Source of the DNA: Tychonema bourrellyi FEM_GT703
Lineage (GTDB): Bacteria; Cyanobacteriota; Cyanobacteriia; Cyanobacteriales; Microcoleaceae
Assembly (NCBI RefSeq): GCF_002412335.2
Contig: NZ_NXIB02000033.1
Coordinates: forward strand, 1-38,956
Length of the DNA stretch: 38,956 bases
Reading direction: 5' to 3'
Shown: positions 31,558 through 38,956 of the stretch, in pieces
Layout: the number at the start of each line of letters is the position of its first letter
Numbering within the stretch: position 1 is the stretch's first letter
Position numbers and translations under genes: made by a program
The notes under the pieces: model-generated
Seen by the model: only the letters and a program-made list of their open reading frames with translations
Databases searched by the model: none
What the model was told of the DNA's origin: nothing

Positions 31558-32208
31558 CTAAACTACTGCTGGTTCTAGCATTTTGACATTAGAGTAGTTG
31601 AACTCGGTTGTTGTGAATTGACCTTTTTCTTTCGATCGCACTACTTGCTTAGTCATCACATAATAGTCACCTATTTTCTCGAAAGTATCTTCAAATTCGA
31701 GCTCTCTGATGATTTCATCAGTTTCTGGGTTGCGGAAAACAGCATCGTAGTGACTAGCCAAAGAACCTTCGGGTGTCTCCAAGCTGTTGTGAGTATCAAT
31801 TACGAAAGCCATACGGCCCATCACCCGGCTGACTTGACAAATTGACAAACCTCGGATCTTATAATTAGATCCCATTGAATCACCTTGCACCAAGATATCC
31901 ACAGCATCGGTGTCATCCTTTTCGCCGAGGGTGAAGTTGTTTTTCCCGTGCGATTTTTCAAATGTTGAGCGTTTGCGGTGAGTCACAATGTCGCGCATTT
32001 GGGTATAGACACTTTGCTGCACTTCCTCGTCTGCAATCCCGCTCACTTCCACCGTCATGTCTGGCTTAATCGAAACATGACCCGTGTATACTTCGTCGCC
32101 TTGCTTGAGTTCGATATCGGCACTGTAACCAGGAAAGTTGGCATCCCAAGTGTAGCGGTGTTCGTAGGCAGCGCGAAATAGGTCGCGAGCGTTTGCTGTC
32201 TCTGTCAT
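31558..32208 (-). CDS. DUF3386 family protein
   Basis: A 216-residue soluble protein, MTETANARDLFRAAYEHRYTW onward, with the family-like phrases FPGYSADIELKQGDEVYTGHVSIKPDM, GRMAFVIDTHNSLETPEGSLASHYDAVFRNPET and YYVMTKQVVRSKEKGQFTTTEF. I start at the ATG with AGAGGG eight bases upstream; in-frame upstream starts have weaker sites. The family is restricted to cyanobacteria and plastid lineages as far as I recall, with no settled function. Confidence 0.85.
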   Translation of the reverse strand: MTETANARDLFRAAYEHRYTWDANFPGYSADIELKQGDEVYTGHVSIKPDMTVEVSGIADEEVQQSVYTQMRDIVTHRKRSTFEKSHGKNNFTLGEKDDTDAVDILVQGDSMGSNYKIRGLSICQVSRVMGRMAFVIDTHNSLETPEGSLASHYDAVFRNPETDEIIRELEFEDTFEKIGDYYVMTKQVVRSKEKGQFTTTEFNYSNVKMLEPAVV

Positions 32209-32370
32209 AAATCCCTCTTTACTTTTTACACCCATAGTGTAGCGTAACACCGGGAAGCCCCACACTGCTCGATCGGGCTGGTGTGCAGTAATTTACATTT
32301 CGGTTTTCTCGCTTGCTATTTTCTGAAAAATACATGATAATAGATTTGTCCCTGCTTGTTAAGATTTGTG

Positions 32371-32582
32371 TCAGCTAAAACCCTTACGCTGAAACAGAAA
32401 ACCTTGTACGGGATCTCTTGCCATTGGCCCCTACGCACACTACGCCAGGAGTTTAAATGCCGAACACCTTATTAGGGTGCGTGAGTTAGAACCCTTACGC
32501 TGAAACGGAAAACCTTGTACAGGCGAATGGCTATTCGCCCCTACGCACCCTACGCTGCTGAGTTTAAATGCCGAACAGCTTT
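32371..32582. mobile_element. Two truncated, reversed copies of MITE-like family 2
   Basis: Two units in tandem (about 32371-32470 and 32471-32582) each run from CCCTTACGCTGAAAC.GAAAA through CCCCTACGCAC to TTTAAATGCCGAACA. They match the left half of the element at 35467 in reverse orientation. The opposite ends are missing. They occupy most of the 32209-32610 gap, leaving only about 28 bases before the PAS gene. The remainder shows nothing I can name. Confidence 0.75.
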
Positions 32583-32610
32583 GCATATGTAATTTTCTCC
32601 TTTTACTCAA

Positions 32611-34221
32611 ATGCTAGAAACAATATTTCAACACCTCCAAGCATTGAAATCACAAGGCAGTCAACTATCACCTGCACAACAGGGAATTCTCACAAAAACC
32701 TTAGAAAATCTGTCCAATTCCCTGGAAGAGTTAGCAGCCAGTCGCCAGTTTGAAAGCGCCACAAACAATACGGCTAAGCTGATAGAATTAGAAAAATCCA
32801 ATCGCATTTTTGAACGCACGGTGGCGCAACAAGCCTCTCAACTCAAACAGTTGCAAGAACAGTTAGACAAAGAACTTAGTCAGTACCGCCGGGATAATCA
32901 AGCACTCATAAAAAGTGAAGCAAAACTGCAAAAAGTGCTGCGAAATTCTCCTAATATAATTAGCCTTTTAGAGCCGGATGGGAGAGTGCGATATCACAGC
33001 GCCGCAGTGACACGAGTTTTGGGTTACAAGCCAGAAACAAGAATTGGCAAAGTTCACGGTGAGTTAATTCATCCTGATGATTTACTGAACTGGAAAGCAT
33101 ATTTTGGTAGGTTGTTGGAACATCCGGGAATTGCTAAGCCGATCAAATATCGGGTGCGGCACGCTGACGGTTCTTGGGTATACTTGGAGGCGGTTGGTAA
33201 TAGTTTGCTTCGCGATTCTAGTGTCCAGGGAATTGTCATAAGTTCGTGGGAAATAGGGGAACGCAATCAAGCAGAACTAGCAATCAAGGAGTCGGAATTT
33301 CGCTACAAAATCATGTCGCAAATCACTTCAGATTTTGCCTATTCTTTTAGGGTGACACCCGATCGCAAATTTGTCTGTGAGTGGGCAACGGAAGCTTTTG
33401 CGCGCTGCACTGGCTACCTGCCTGAAGAATTAGCAGCGTCGGGCTGGTGGAGTTCAGATCTGGTTCATCCTGATGACAAGCAAATGTTGATCGAGCAATT
33501 ACAAGAGTTTGCTGACCTTCGCATGGGAACCAATGAGTATCGAATTGTTAACAAAAAAGGCGAGGTGCGCTGGGTGAAGGATCGCTGGCAAGCTGTTTGG
33601 GACAAAACTGAGGGACGGATTGTGCGTTTGCGGGGTGCTTGTCAGGAAATTAGCGATCGCAAGCAAGTCGAATTACAACTAGAACTGGCTAACCAAGTCT
33701 TGCAAGCACAAATACAATCTTCGCCCCTGGCAATTAATTGTACCGATAGCGAGGGCAAAGTAACTATCTGGAACCACGCATCCGAAAAACTTTTTGGCTG
33801 GAGTGCCATAGAAGTTTTGGGACAAGATCCGCCTCATATTCCAGAAGGGCAAAAGCAAGATTTTGAAGACATATTGGAGTCGTTGTTTAATGGGAAAGCG
33901 CAGAGAGGTTTTGAAGTGTCTCTATTGAAGAAAAACGGTGGCTGGATCGATCTCTGTCTATTCGCAGCACCAGTACAAGATAGCAGCGGCAACACTATCG
34001 GTACTATCAAAATATTTTCCGATCTTTCAGAACGGAAGCGGATAGAAGAGGAGCGCAAAAAACTAGCAGGACTGCAAAATATGGAAGAACCGTTTTGGGT
34101 GCGCTATATTACTCCTCCAAAAAACAGCAAAAAAAATACTAAAAAACAATTAAACATTAATAATGAGACGCAAATGATCTCGTTGACGGCAGAAAAGCCT
34201 GATGACTCGATCGACAATTAA
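32611..34221 (+). CDS. Three-PAS-domain protein without an output domain
   Basis: A 536-residue protein. Residues 1-110 are helical and end in a coiled coil. PAS 1 (about 113-215, SPNIISLLEPDGRVRYHSAAVTRVLGY), PAS 2 (about 225-350, WATEAFARCTGYLPEELAASGW then the PAC phrase IVRLRGACQEISDRKQ), and PAS 3 (about 365-475, SPLAINCTDSEGKVTIWNHASEKLFGWSA then IGTIKIFSDLSERKR). After that comes only a short basic tail; there is no histidine kinase, GGDEF, cyclase or phosphatase domain. It could be a truncated kinase or a sensing partner. The GAF-HisKA gene converges on it, with five bases between stops. Confidence 0.88.
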   Translation: MLETIFQHLQALKSQGSQLSPAQQGILTKTLENLSNSLEELAASRQFESATNNTAKLIELEKSNRIFERTVAQQASQLKQLQEQLDKELSQYRRDNQALIKSEAKLQKVLRNSPNIISLLEPDGRVRYHSAAVTRVLGYKPETRIGKVHGELIHPDDLLNWKAYFGRLLEHPGIAKPIKYRVRHADGSWVYLEAVGNSLLRDSSVQGIVISSWEIGERNQAELAIKESEFRYKIMSQITSDFAYSFRVTPDRKFVCEWATEAFARCTGYLPEELAASGWWSSDLVHPDDKQMLIEQLQEFADLRMGTNEYRIVNKKGEVRWVKDRWQAVWDKTEGRIVRLRGACQEISDRKQVELQLELANQVLQAQIQSSPLAINCTDSEGKVTIWNHASEKLFGWSAIEVLGQDPPHIPEGQKQDFEDILESLFNGKAQRGFEVSLLKKNGGWIDLCLFAAPVQDSSGNTIGTIKIFSDLSERKRIEEERKKLAGLQNMEEPFWVRYITPPKNSKKNTKKQLNINNETQMISLTAEKPDDSIDN

Positions 34222-34226
34222 ACCAT

Positions 34227-35033
34227 TTACTCATGGGAATATTTCTCCCGACTCCTGACAGCAGACAAATCAGCGTGAGTCTGGCAAGCATCACTTAACT
34301 GAATGAAATCTAAGACATTGCTAATTACCTTAGAAAGGTGCAGGGCCGAACGATGAGCTTCTTGGATAAAAGCTCTCTCCTCTATGGGATCGTCTGCCAT
34401 ATCATCTACAGTTAGTTGTAGATAACCAATAATGTGATTGAGGGGCGTGCGGAGCTCGTGGGACGCTTTCAACATGAACTGCTTTTTGAGCTGGGAAAGT
34501 TCTGTCACTCGCTCACTGCGCTCTTGATAGAGTGTGGCGAGGGCGATCGCACTTCCGACTTGATCGGCCAGTTCTTGAGCAAATTCGATTTGGCACTCAG
34601 TCCAAGGTCGATGGGCTATATTGTTTCCTAAATTATCCTGACCGCATCGATGCAAACTAATAATACCATTAGCTTGGTCTTGATAGGCTGTAGCCACCAC
34701 TAACATCGATTGTCGGCAGAAGGGATCATCGGTTGCAAAGGACTCAACTATCACCGGTTCTAGGGTAGTTATAGCCTCTATGAAATGAGGTGTTTCTAAG
34801 GAAATTTCTACTCCTAGCATGGCTGGAAAAGACTCTTGACAGTATTCAGCAGCGACTTTAACTTTTCGGCTAGAACCTTCATAGGGACAAATGATACAGC
34901 GGTTGGCACCAAGGGTTGGGCCAAGGCTGTTAACTGTTTGCTGCCAAATGCCATTTATATCCAGAGTTTTACGAATTTTTCTGCCAATTTGCAGTAAAAG
35001 TTTTTGCGAGTGAGCCGATATTTGCTGATTCAT
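34227..35033 (-). CDS. GAF-HisKA protein lacking the kinase ATPase domain
   Basis: 268 residues from the ATG giving MNQQISAHSQKLLLQIGRKI, which has AAGGGG six bases upstream; the frame is open back to a GTG at 35159. A GAF domain spans about residues 10-170, with GANRCIICPYEG and AHRPWTECQIEFAQELADQVGSAIALATLYQ of the phytochrome-like class. The H-box follows (FMLKASHELRTPLNHIIGYLQL) with the phospho-acceptor His. The protein ends about 50 residues after the H-box, so N, G1 and G2 boxes of HATPase are missing. It might accept phosphate from another kinase, or be a truncated gene. Confidence 0.85.
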   Translation of the reverse strand: MNQQISAHSQKLLLQIGRKIRKTLDINGIWQQTVNSLGPTLGANRCIICPYEGSSRKVKVAAEYCQESFPAMLGVEISLETPHFIEAITTLEPVIVESFATDDPFCRQSMLVVATAYQDQANGIISLHRCGQDNLGNNIAHRPWTECQIEFAQELADQVGSAIALATLYQERSERVTELSQLKKQFMLKASHELRTPLNHIIGYLQLTVDDMADDPIEERAFIQEAHRSALHLSKVISNVLDFIQLSDACQTHADLSAVRSREKYSHE

Positions 35034-35334
35034 CCCAACCCCTTTTATACTGGAATCGCAAAATTTTACCACTTCGCCAACAGAGGAGGAATTTAGTGAA
35101 TTTGCCACCCCCATGCTGTCTAATTTCGGATTTCCGTAATTACATTCAAATTTTCCCACAGGCTTTTAAAAATTACTGGGTAATTTTAATCATCTTTATA
35201 ATAACACAACTATAGATCTCATACATAACAAATTTTGTCAATTTTTTGTGAATTTTCTTAATAAGCTTTGGTAAGCTGAATTCGTCGTACATTGAGGATA
35301 AATTGGTTGCAGAATCTGTACTTGTCGCAATCAA

Positions 35335-35413
35335 TTGGGGGGTCTCATACCTGCACCCCCAAGTACCCTGTGTGGCATCGGTGGGGTAAGACAACTGCGG
35401 GACAATCGTCCCG
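35335..35413. other. Three consecutive hairpins in a gene-free stretch
   Basis: TTGGGGG/CCCCCAA (35335-35362), ACCC/GGGT with a 15-base interior (35365-35387), and a perfect CGGGAC-aatc-GTCCCG (35398-35413) follow each other closely. The 35160-35466 stretch has no credible gene. It could be a small RNA, a leader, or a decayed repeat; I do not recognise the class. Confidence 0.45.
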
Positions 35414-35466
35414 ATCGAGTAAAAATTAATACTGACTATTGACTATTGACTACTGAATACTGATGA

Positions 35467-35686
35467 TAAGCTGTTCGGCATTTAAACTCCTCCGCGTAGG
35501 GGCGAATGGCCATTCGCCCGTACAAGGTTTTCCGTTTCAGTAGGGGCGAATGGCCATTCGCCCGTACAAGGTTTTCCGTTTCAGTAGGGGCGAATGGCCA
35601 TTCGCCCGTACAAGGCTGACCATTCGCCCGTACAAGGCTGACGCACCCTACTAGCCTCGTTACTGGTTCAAATGGAGAACAGCTTA
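35467..35686. mobile_element. MITE-like family 2, expanded copy
   Basis: A 220-bp element with the same ends as 16996-17124 (TAAGCTGTTCGGCATTTAAAC and TTCAAATGGAGAACAGCTTA). The interior is enlarged: a unit of about 44 bp, holding the palindrome GGGCGAATGGCCATTCGCCC and GTACAAGGTTTTCCGTTTCA, is repeated, and parts of it appear up to four times. It lies three bases beyond the stop of the PAS fragment at 35689. Confidence 0.85.
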
Positions 35687-35688
35687 GA

Positions 35689-35913
35689 TTATTGACACTG
35701 ATTAAATAGCGGTTCTTCATAAAGCTGGAAATGGTCGATCGCGGGGCGATCGACCATTTGTTCTAATGTTAAATTGTAGTGCTCGGCTTGTTGCCAATAA
35801 AAAGATAGATATCGGCCTTCTCTGTCTTGGGTAAATATTAATTCTGCCCCTAACTCTTGGTAAAAAGCTGTAGAGGCTGGGTTCGATCGCCGGAAATCTG
35901 TGTTAGAGTCCAT
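35689..35913 (-). pseudogene. PAS-domain fragment, remnant of a sensor kinase
   Basis: 74 residues, MDSNTDFRRSNPASTAFYQE then LIFTQDREGRYLSFYWQQAEHYNLTLEQMVDRPAIDHFQLYEE. This is the first half of a PAS domain of the kind that opens many cyanobacterial histidine kinases; the second half and all that should follow are missing. The frame ends just inside the edge of a family 2 MITE-like element, and the other side is bounded 19 bp upstream by another TIR-bearing element. It is probably a broken gene, though the GAF-HisKA gene further along the same strand could be another piece of it. Confidence 0.7.
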
Positions 35914-35931
35914 CAAAATAGGAGATAAAAG

Positions 35932-36070
35932 TATAGCCTTTCTCAGTTAGGTGAGGTACAGGGTAATGGGGCATCGGCCAAAGAGGGCATCGGCCAAAGA
36001 GGGCATTACCAATTACTAATTACCTATTACCAATTCTCGCTCGTACCTCATCTTTCTGAGAAAGGCTATA
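35932..36070. mobile_element. MITE-like element, family 4
   Basis: A 139-bp element with inverted ends TATAGCCTTTCTCAG (35932) and CTGAGAAAGGCTATA (36056), extended by GTGAGGTAC/GTACCTCA to about 28 bases. The interior has a 17-bp direct duplication (GGCATCGGCCAAAGAGG twice) and a run of TTACCAATTAC heptad-like units. The rest of the 35914-36241 gap (about 36071-36241) has AT-rich sequence and several HIP1 sites but no supported gene. Confidence 0.8.
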
Positions 36071-36241
36071 GTTAGGCTATTAATATTTAATATTTACTAT
36101 AAATATCCCCTGATTTATCTAACTTTATGGTAGCAAACTATGACTTTTGTTGCGAAATCTGCCTGCGATCGCAGCGGGTTTAAGCAGGGCGATCGCCAAT
36201 TTCACACTCAGCAGATTAGCGCCAGAATTCGCGATCTAGCC

Positions 36242-36469
36242 TCAGTCGTTCCACTCACCACGAGGCGGAACTGGGGGGTTGCGGCGCAGGCTCAGAGCCA
36301 ATTCGTCTTCGCGGCGATCGCCTCTCAACCACTGCCTAATTGCAGTTTCAATCACTTTGCTGGGGTCATTGGTCAAGTGCTTAATTTGGTCTAAAAGTTC
36401 AGCATCTAAGTGGATAGATAATTCCACTTTTTCTGACGAACCGTGGGGAGGTATGCTTGACTCATTCAT
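36242..36469 (-). CDS. Ribbon-helix-helix protein, CopG-like
   Basis: A 75-residue protein with the short-strand plus two-helix pattern VELSIHLDAELLDQIKHLTNDPSKVIETAIRQWLRGD (residues 15-51), followed by a charged, proline-rich tail. Such proteins dimerise and bind DNA through the strand; many are toxin-antitoxin antitoxins. No toxin gene is adjacent, so it may be a stand-alone regulator or an orphan antitoxin. AGGA lies about 13 bases before the ATG. Confidence 0.75.
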   Translation of the reverse strand: MNESSIPPHGSSEKVELSIHLDAELLDQIKHLTNDPSKVIETAIRQWLRGDRREDELALSLRRNPPVPPRGEWND

Positions 36470-36779
36470 CGTTAAAAAATCCTAGTTTTAATTCTTAAGT
36501 TTCAATGTTACAGCGTGACTAGACTTGATATTTACAGTCGAAGATTTCCACCCAACCTTTCCCCAACCGCTTTCTGTAGAATGAGATAGAAAGAAGTTTT
36601 TTTCTTTTGGGTGTCGTAGCCCGATCGGACGCGATCGAGGATATTGACACTCTTGAGGTTTGCCTCACTTGTCGTTTGATCTCAATCCTCAGTAAGAGGT
36701 TCAAGCAAGCACTGTACTCTTGCTTGTGTAATCATACAACAAAAAGTATCCTTTGCCGATTAGGTCTTTGACAAAAAAC
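36470..36779. other. Gap upstream of lepA, no gene seen
   Basis: About 310 bp that should hold promoters for lepA and the ribbon-helix-helix gene. A CAAGCA/TGCTTG hairpin with a 9-base loop (about 36704-36724) lies in the likely lepA leader. I see a TTGACA-like hexamer near 36643 but no good -10 at the right distance, so I make no promoter call. Confidence 0.4.
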
Positions 36780-38594
36780 ATGACTAACGTCCCTGTATCT
36801 CGAATTCGCAATTTTTCGATTATTGCTCACATCGACCACGGAAAATCGACTTTGGCCGATCGCCTCTTACAGGCGACTGGGACAGTCCAAGCACGGGAGA
36901 TGAAGGAGCAGTTTTTAGACAGCATGGATCTCGAACGTGAACGTGGCATTACGATCAAGCTGCAAGCCGCTCGGATGAATTACACCGCCAAGGACGGTCA
37001 GGAGTACGTGCTCAACCTGATCGACACTCCTGGACACGTAGACTTCTCCTACGAGGTGTCGCGATCGCTGGCTGCTTGTGAAGGTGCGCTGCTGGTGGTA
37101 GACGCATCTCAAGGTGTGGAAGCACAAACCTTGGCAAATGTCTACCTTGCTCTGGCAAATGATTTAGAAATTATTACAGTTTTAAATAAAATTGACCTAC
37201 CAGGGGCTGAACCAGAACGGGTAAAAGGGGAAATTGAAGAAATTGTCGGTCTCGACTGTAGCGGGGCGATTCTGGCTTCTGCGAAGGAAGGTATCGGTAT
37301 TGATGATATTTTGGAGGCGATCGTGGAAAAAGTGCCGCCACCCCAGGATACTATTGACAAACCGCTCAGGGCGCTGATTTTTGATAGTTATTACGATGCT
37401 TATCGGGGAGTGATTGTTTATTTCCGGGTGATGGATGGCAGTGTCAAAAAGGGCGATCGGGTTTTATTGATGGTTTCGGGCAAGGAATATGTCATCGATG
37501 AATTAGGCATACTTTCACCAACTCAAATCCCAGTAGATGAACTCCACGCCGGAGAAGTAGGTTATCTAGGCGCTGCGATTAAGGCAGTAGCAGATGCTCG
37601 CGTGGGAGATACAATTACTTTGGTCAAAAAGCCTGCACCGGAGCCTTGGCCTGGTTATACTGAGGCGAAACCGATGGTGTTTTGTGGCTTATTCCCGATC
37701 GATGCTGACCAATTTCCAGACTTGCGGGAAGCCTTGGAAAAATTGGAACTTAACGATGCGGCCCTTTCCTACGAACCGGAAACATCCAGTGCGATGGGAT
37801 TTGGTTTCCGCTGCGGTTTCTTGGGTTTGCTGCACATGGAAATTGTGCAAGAAAGACTGGAGAGAGAATACAATTTGGATTTGATTGTGACTGCTCCTTC
37901 CGTGGTTTATCAAGTCACGACAATTAAGGGAGAAGTCCTAACAATTGACAATCCGAGCCACTTGCCAGACCCTCAGTATCGTGATAAAATTGAGGAGCCT
38001 TACGTGCAAGTAGAAATGCTATCGCCGGAAACATATGTGGGGACTTTGATGGAATTATCTCAGAGTCGGCGGGGCATTTTTAAAGATATGAAATATCTCA
38101 GTCAAGGGCGGACTACGCTGATTTATGAGTTGCCTTTGGCGGAAGTAGTGACTGACTTTTTCGATCAGATGAAATCGCGATCGCGCGGTTATGCCAGCAT
38201 GGAGTATCACCTGATTGGCTATCGCGAAAATCCCTTGGTGAAATTGGACATTTTAATTAATGGCGATCCGGTGGATGCTTTGGCGATGATTGTACACCGC
38301 GATAAGGCTTACAATGTGGGCCGCGGCTTGACGGAAAAACTGAAGGAGTTGATTCCTCGCCATCAATTTAAGGTGCCAATTCAAGCAACTATTGGCGCGA
38401 AGGTGATTGCTTCGGAGCATATTCCGGCTTTGCGGAAGGATGTGTTGGCGAAGTGTTACGGTGGCGATATTTCGCGGAAGAAGAAGTTGCTGCAAAAGCA
38501 GGCGAAGGGTAAGAAGCGGATGAAGTCTGTGGGTACTGTGGATGTGCCGCAGGAGGCTTTTATGGCTGTGCTGAAGCTCGATCGCGATTCGTAA
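36780..38594 (+). CDS. lepA: Elongation factor 4 (LepA), ribosome-associated GTPase
   Basis: 604 residues from the ATG giving [30 protein letters not shown], close to the family length; a TTG nine codons upstream is unlikely. G1 is [10 protein letters not shown]2 lies in [15 protein letters not shown]3 is [13 protein letters not shown]4 is NKIDLPGA and G5 is ASAKEGIG. Domain III and the LepA-specific C-terminal domain follow, with [16 protein letters not shown] and the basic [20 protein letters not shown] tail. It binds ribosomes and promotes back-translocation or assembly under stress. All key motifs are intact. Confidence 0.98.
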   Translation: MTNVPVSRIRNFSIIAHIDHGKSTLADRLLQATGTVQAREMKEQFLDSMDLERERGITIKLQAARMNYTAKDGQEYVLNLIDTPGHVDFSYEVSRSLAACEGALLVVDASQGVEAQTLANVYLALANDLEIITVLNKIDLPGAEPERVKGEIEEIVGLDCSGAILASAKEGIGIDDILEAIVEKVPPPQDTIDKPLRALIFDSYYDAYRGVIVYFRVMDGSVKKGDRVLLMVSGKEYVIDELGILSPTQIPVDELHAGEVGYLGAAIKAVADARVGDTITLVKKPAPEPWPGYTEAKPMVFCGLFPIDADQFPDLREALEKLELNDAALSYEPETSSAMGFGFRCGFLGLLHMEIVQERLEREYNLDLIVTAPSVVYQVTTIKGEVLTIDNPSHLPDPQYRDKIEEPYVQVEMLSPETYVGTLMELSQSRRGIFKDMKYLSQGRTTLIYELPLAEVVTDFFDQMKSRSRGYASMEYHLIGYRENPLVKLDILINGDPVDALAMIVHRDKAYNVGRGLTEKLKELIPRHQFKVPIQATIGAKVIASEHIPALRKDVLAKCYGGDISRKKKLLQKQAKGKKRMKSVGTVDVPQEAFMAVLKLDRDS

Positions 38595-38631
38595 GATCAT
38601 ATCAATTCCGGGTGCGCCGGAATGATATAGA

Positions 38632-38852
38632 GGACACGGCAGTGCCCATTGGTGTCAACTTAAGCTCAAGCCCAGTCAGAGATGGCTGTTTGACTATTAA
38701 ATCTAGATCCCCCCTAGCCCCCCTTAAGAAGGGGGGAACAAGAGTCTTCTCAAAGTCCCCCTTCTTAAGGGGGATTTAGGGGGATCTAGGCTTAGGTAAA
38801 AGCAAGAGATACCAAGGGTTTCAGGCTTAAGTTGACACCTATGGGCAGTGCC
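38632..38852. mobile_element. MITE-like family 1, third copy
   Basis: Starts GGACACGGCAGTGCCCATTG and ends with the inverse, CACCTATGGGCAGTGCC, with the facing C-run and G-run arms inside. It begins 37 bp after the lepA stop. A small ATATCAATTCCGG/CCGGAATGATAT hairpin lies between lepA and the element (about 38607-38629) and may serve as terminator. Confidence 0.83.
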
Positions 38853-38956
38853 ATTGGTGTCAACTTAAGGCCAAACCCTGTCACAGACTACTGTTTGACG
38901 ATTAAGGCCAGATCCCCCCTAACCCCCCTTAAGAAGGGGGGGACAGGAGTCTTCTC
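38844..38956. mobile_element. MITE-like family 1, fourth copy, cut by the window end
   Basis: Directly abuts the previous copy: the shared GGGCAGTGCC serves as the right end of one and the left end of the next. CATTGGTGTCAACTTAAGG opens it and the core resembles the copy at 27555 in reverse. The right half lies beyond the window. Confidence 0.75.

Noticed and set aside
35436-35720. Minus-strand reading frame of 94 codons
   Set aside because: It is made almost entirely of the family 2 MITE-like element and its tandem units.
36140-36394. Plus-strand reading frame of 84 codons
   Set aside because: It overlaps the ribbon-helix-helix gene on the other strand, has HIP1-rich low-quality sequence and no recognisable domain.
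1-38956. tRNA, rRNA or tmRNA genes
   Set aside because: I saw no cloverleaf with a T-arm GGTTCGAATCC-type motif or rRNA core sequence on either strand.

Overview
The window looks like chromosomal DNA of a filamentous, probably non-heterocystous cyanobacterium (Microcoleus/Oscillatoria-like). The reasons are the very frequent HIP1 octamer GCGATCGC, a three-gene proton-translocating transhydrogenase (pntA1-pntA2-pntB), a high-light-inducible protein gene, cyanobacterial DUF families (DUF2808, DUF1824, DUF3386), heptanucleotide tandem repeats in many gaps, and many palindromic and MITE-like elements. The genus is inference; no marker RNA gene is present. All family names below rest on motif reading and memory, without database searches.

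Layout. 0-4.2 kb: DUF2808 protein and the pnt operon. 4.2-6.7 kb: a compact restriction-modification cassette (C5-cytosine methyltransferase, divergent XRE controller overlapping an HNH nuclease gene, with a dyad operator-like site between). 6.8-8.5 kb: a UbiB/ABC1 kinase-like protein whose 5' end carries a mobile palindrome. 8.5-12.4 kb: a consensus promoter, a c-di-AMP (ydaO-type) riboswitch and the three parts of a nitrate/bicarbonate/sulfonate-type ABC importer. 12.4-18.1 kb: an S9 peptidase with an in-frame repeat insertion, glycogen synthase, DUF1824 and a polysaccharide deacetylase.

18.2-26.2 kb is the most unusual part. All its genes are on the minus strand, read in the order WGR/HEAT-repeat protein, a protein resembling the N-terminal part of retron-associated WH-SWIM proteins, a 0.7-kb gap with a long nested hairpin, a NYN-domain nuclease, RNase III, and a retron-type reverse transcriptase of the myxobacterial Mx162 kind (NAxxH, YADD and VTG motifs, coiled-coil N-terminus). 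I read this as a retron of the ARM/WH-SWIM type (type XIII, from memory), possibly rearranged, with two nuclease genes lying between the candidate msr-msd RNA and the RT.

26.4-32.2 kb: an hli gene with a perfect-looking HLR1 (RpaB) site, a zinc-ribbon protein, a small membrane protein, a receiver-only response regulator, a GH57 glucan enzyme, an Nfu scaffold and DUF3386. 32.6-36 kb: signalling proteins that all lack something (PAS protein without kinase, GAF-HisKA without ATPase, a PAS fragment caught between two MITE-like elements). 36.2-38.6 kb: a ribbon-helix-helix protein and lepA. The window ends inside a tandem pair of MITE-like elements.

Repeats are a theme: at least four TIR-bearing element families, a 69-bp palindromic element in two full copies, and heptad tandem repeats lie in most gaps. 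Several have altered gene ends (ubiB, GH57, WGR/HEAT, S9 peptidase, PAS fragment).
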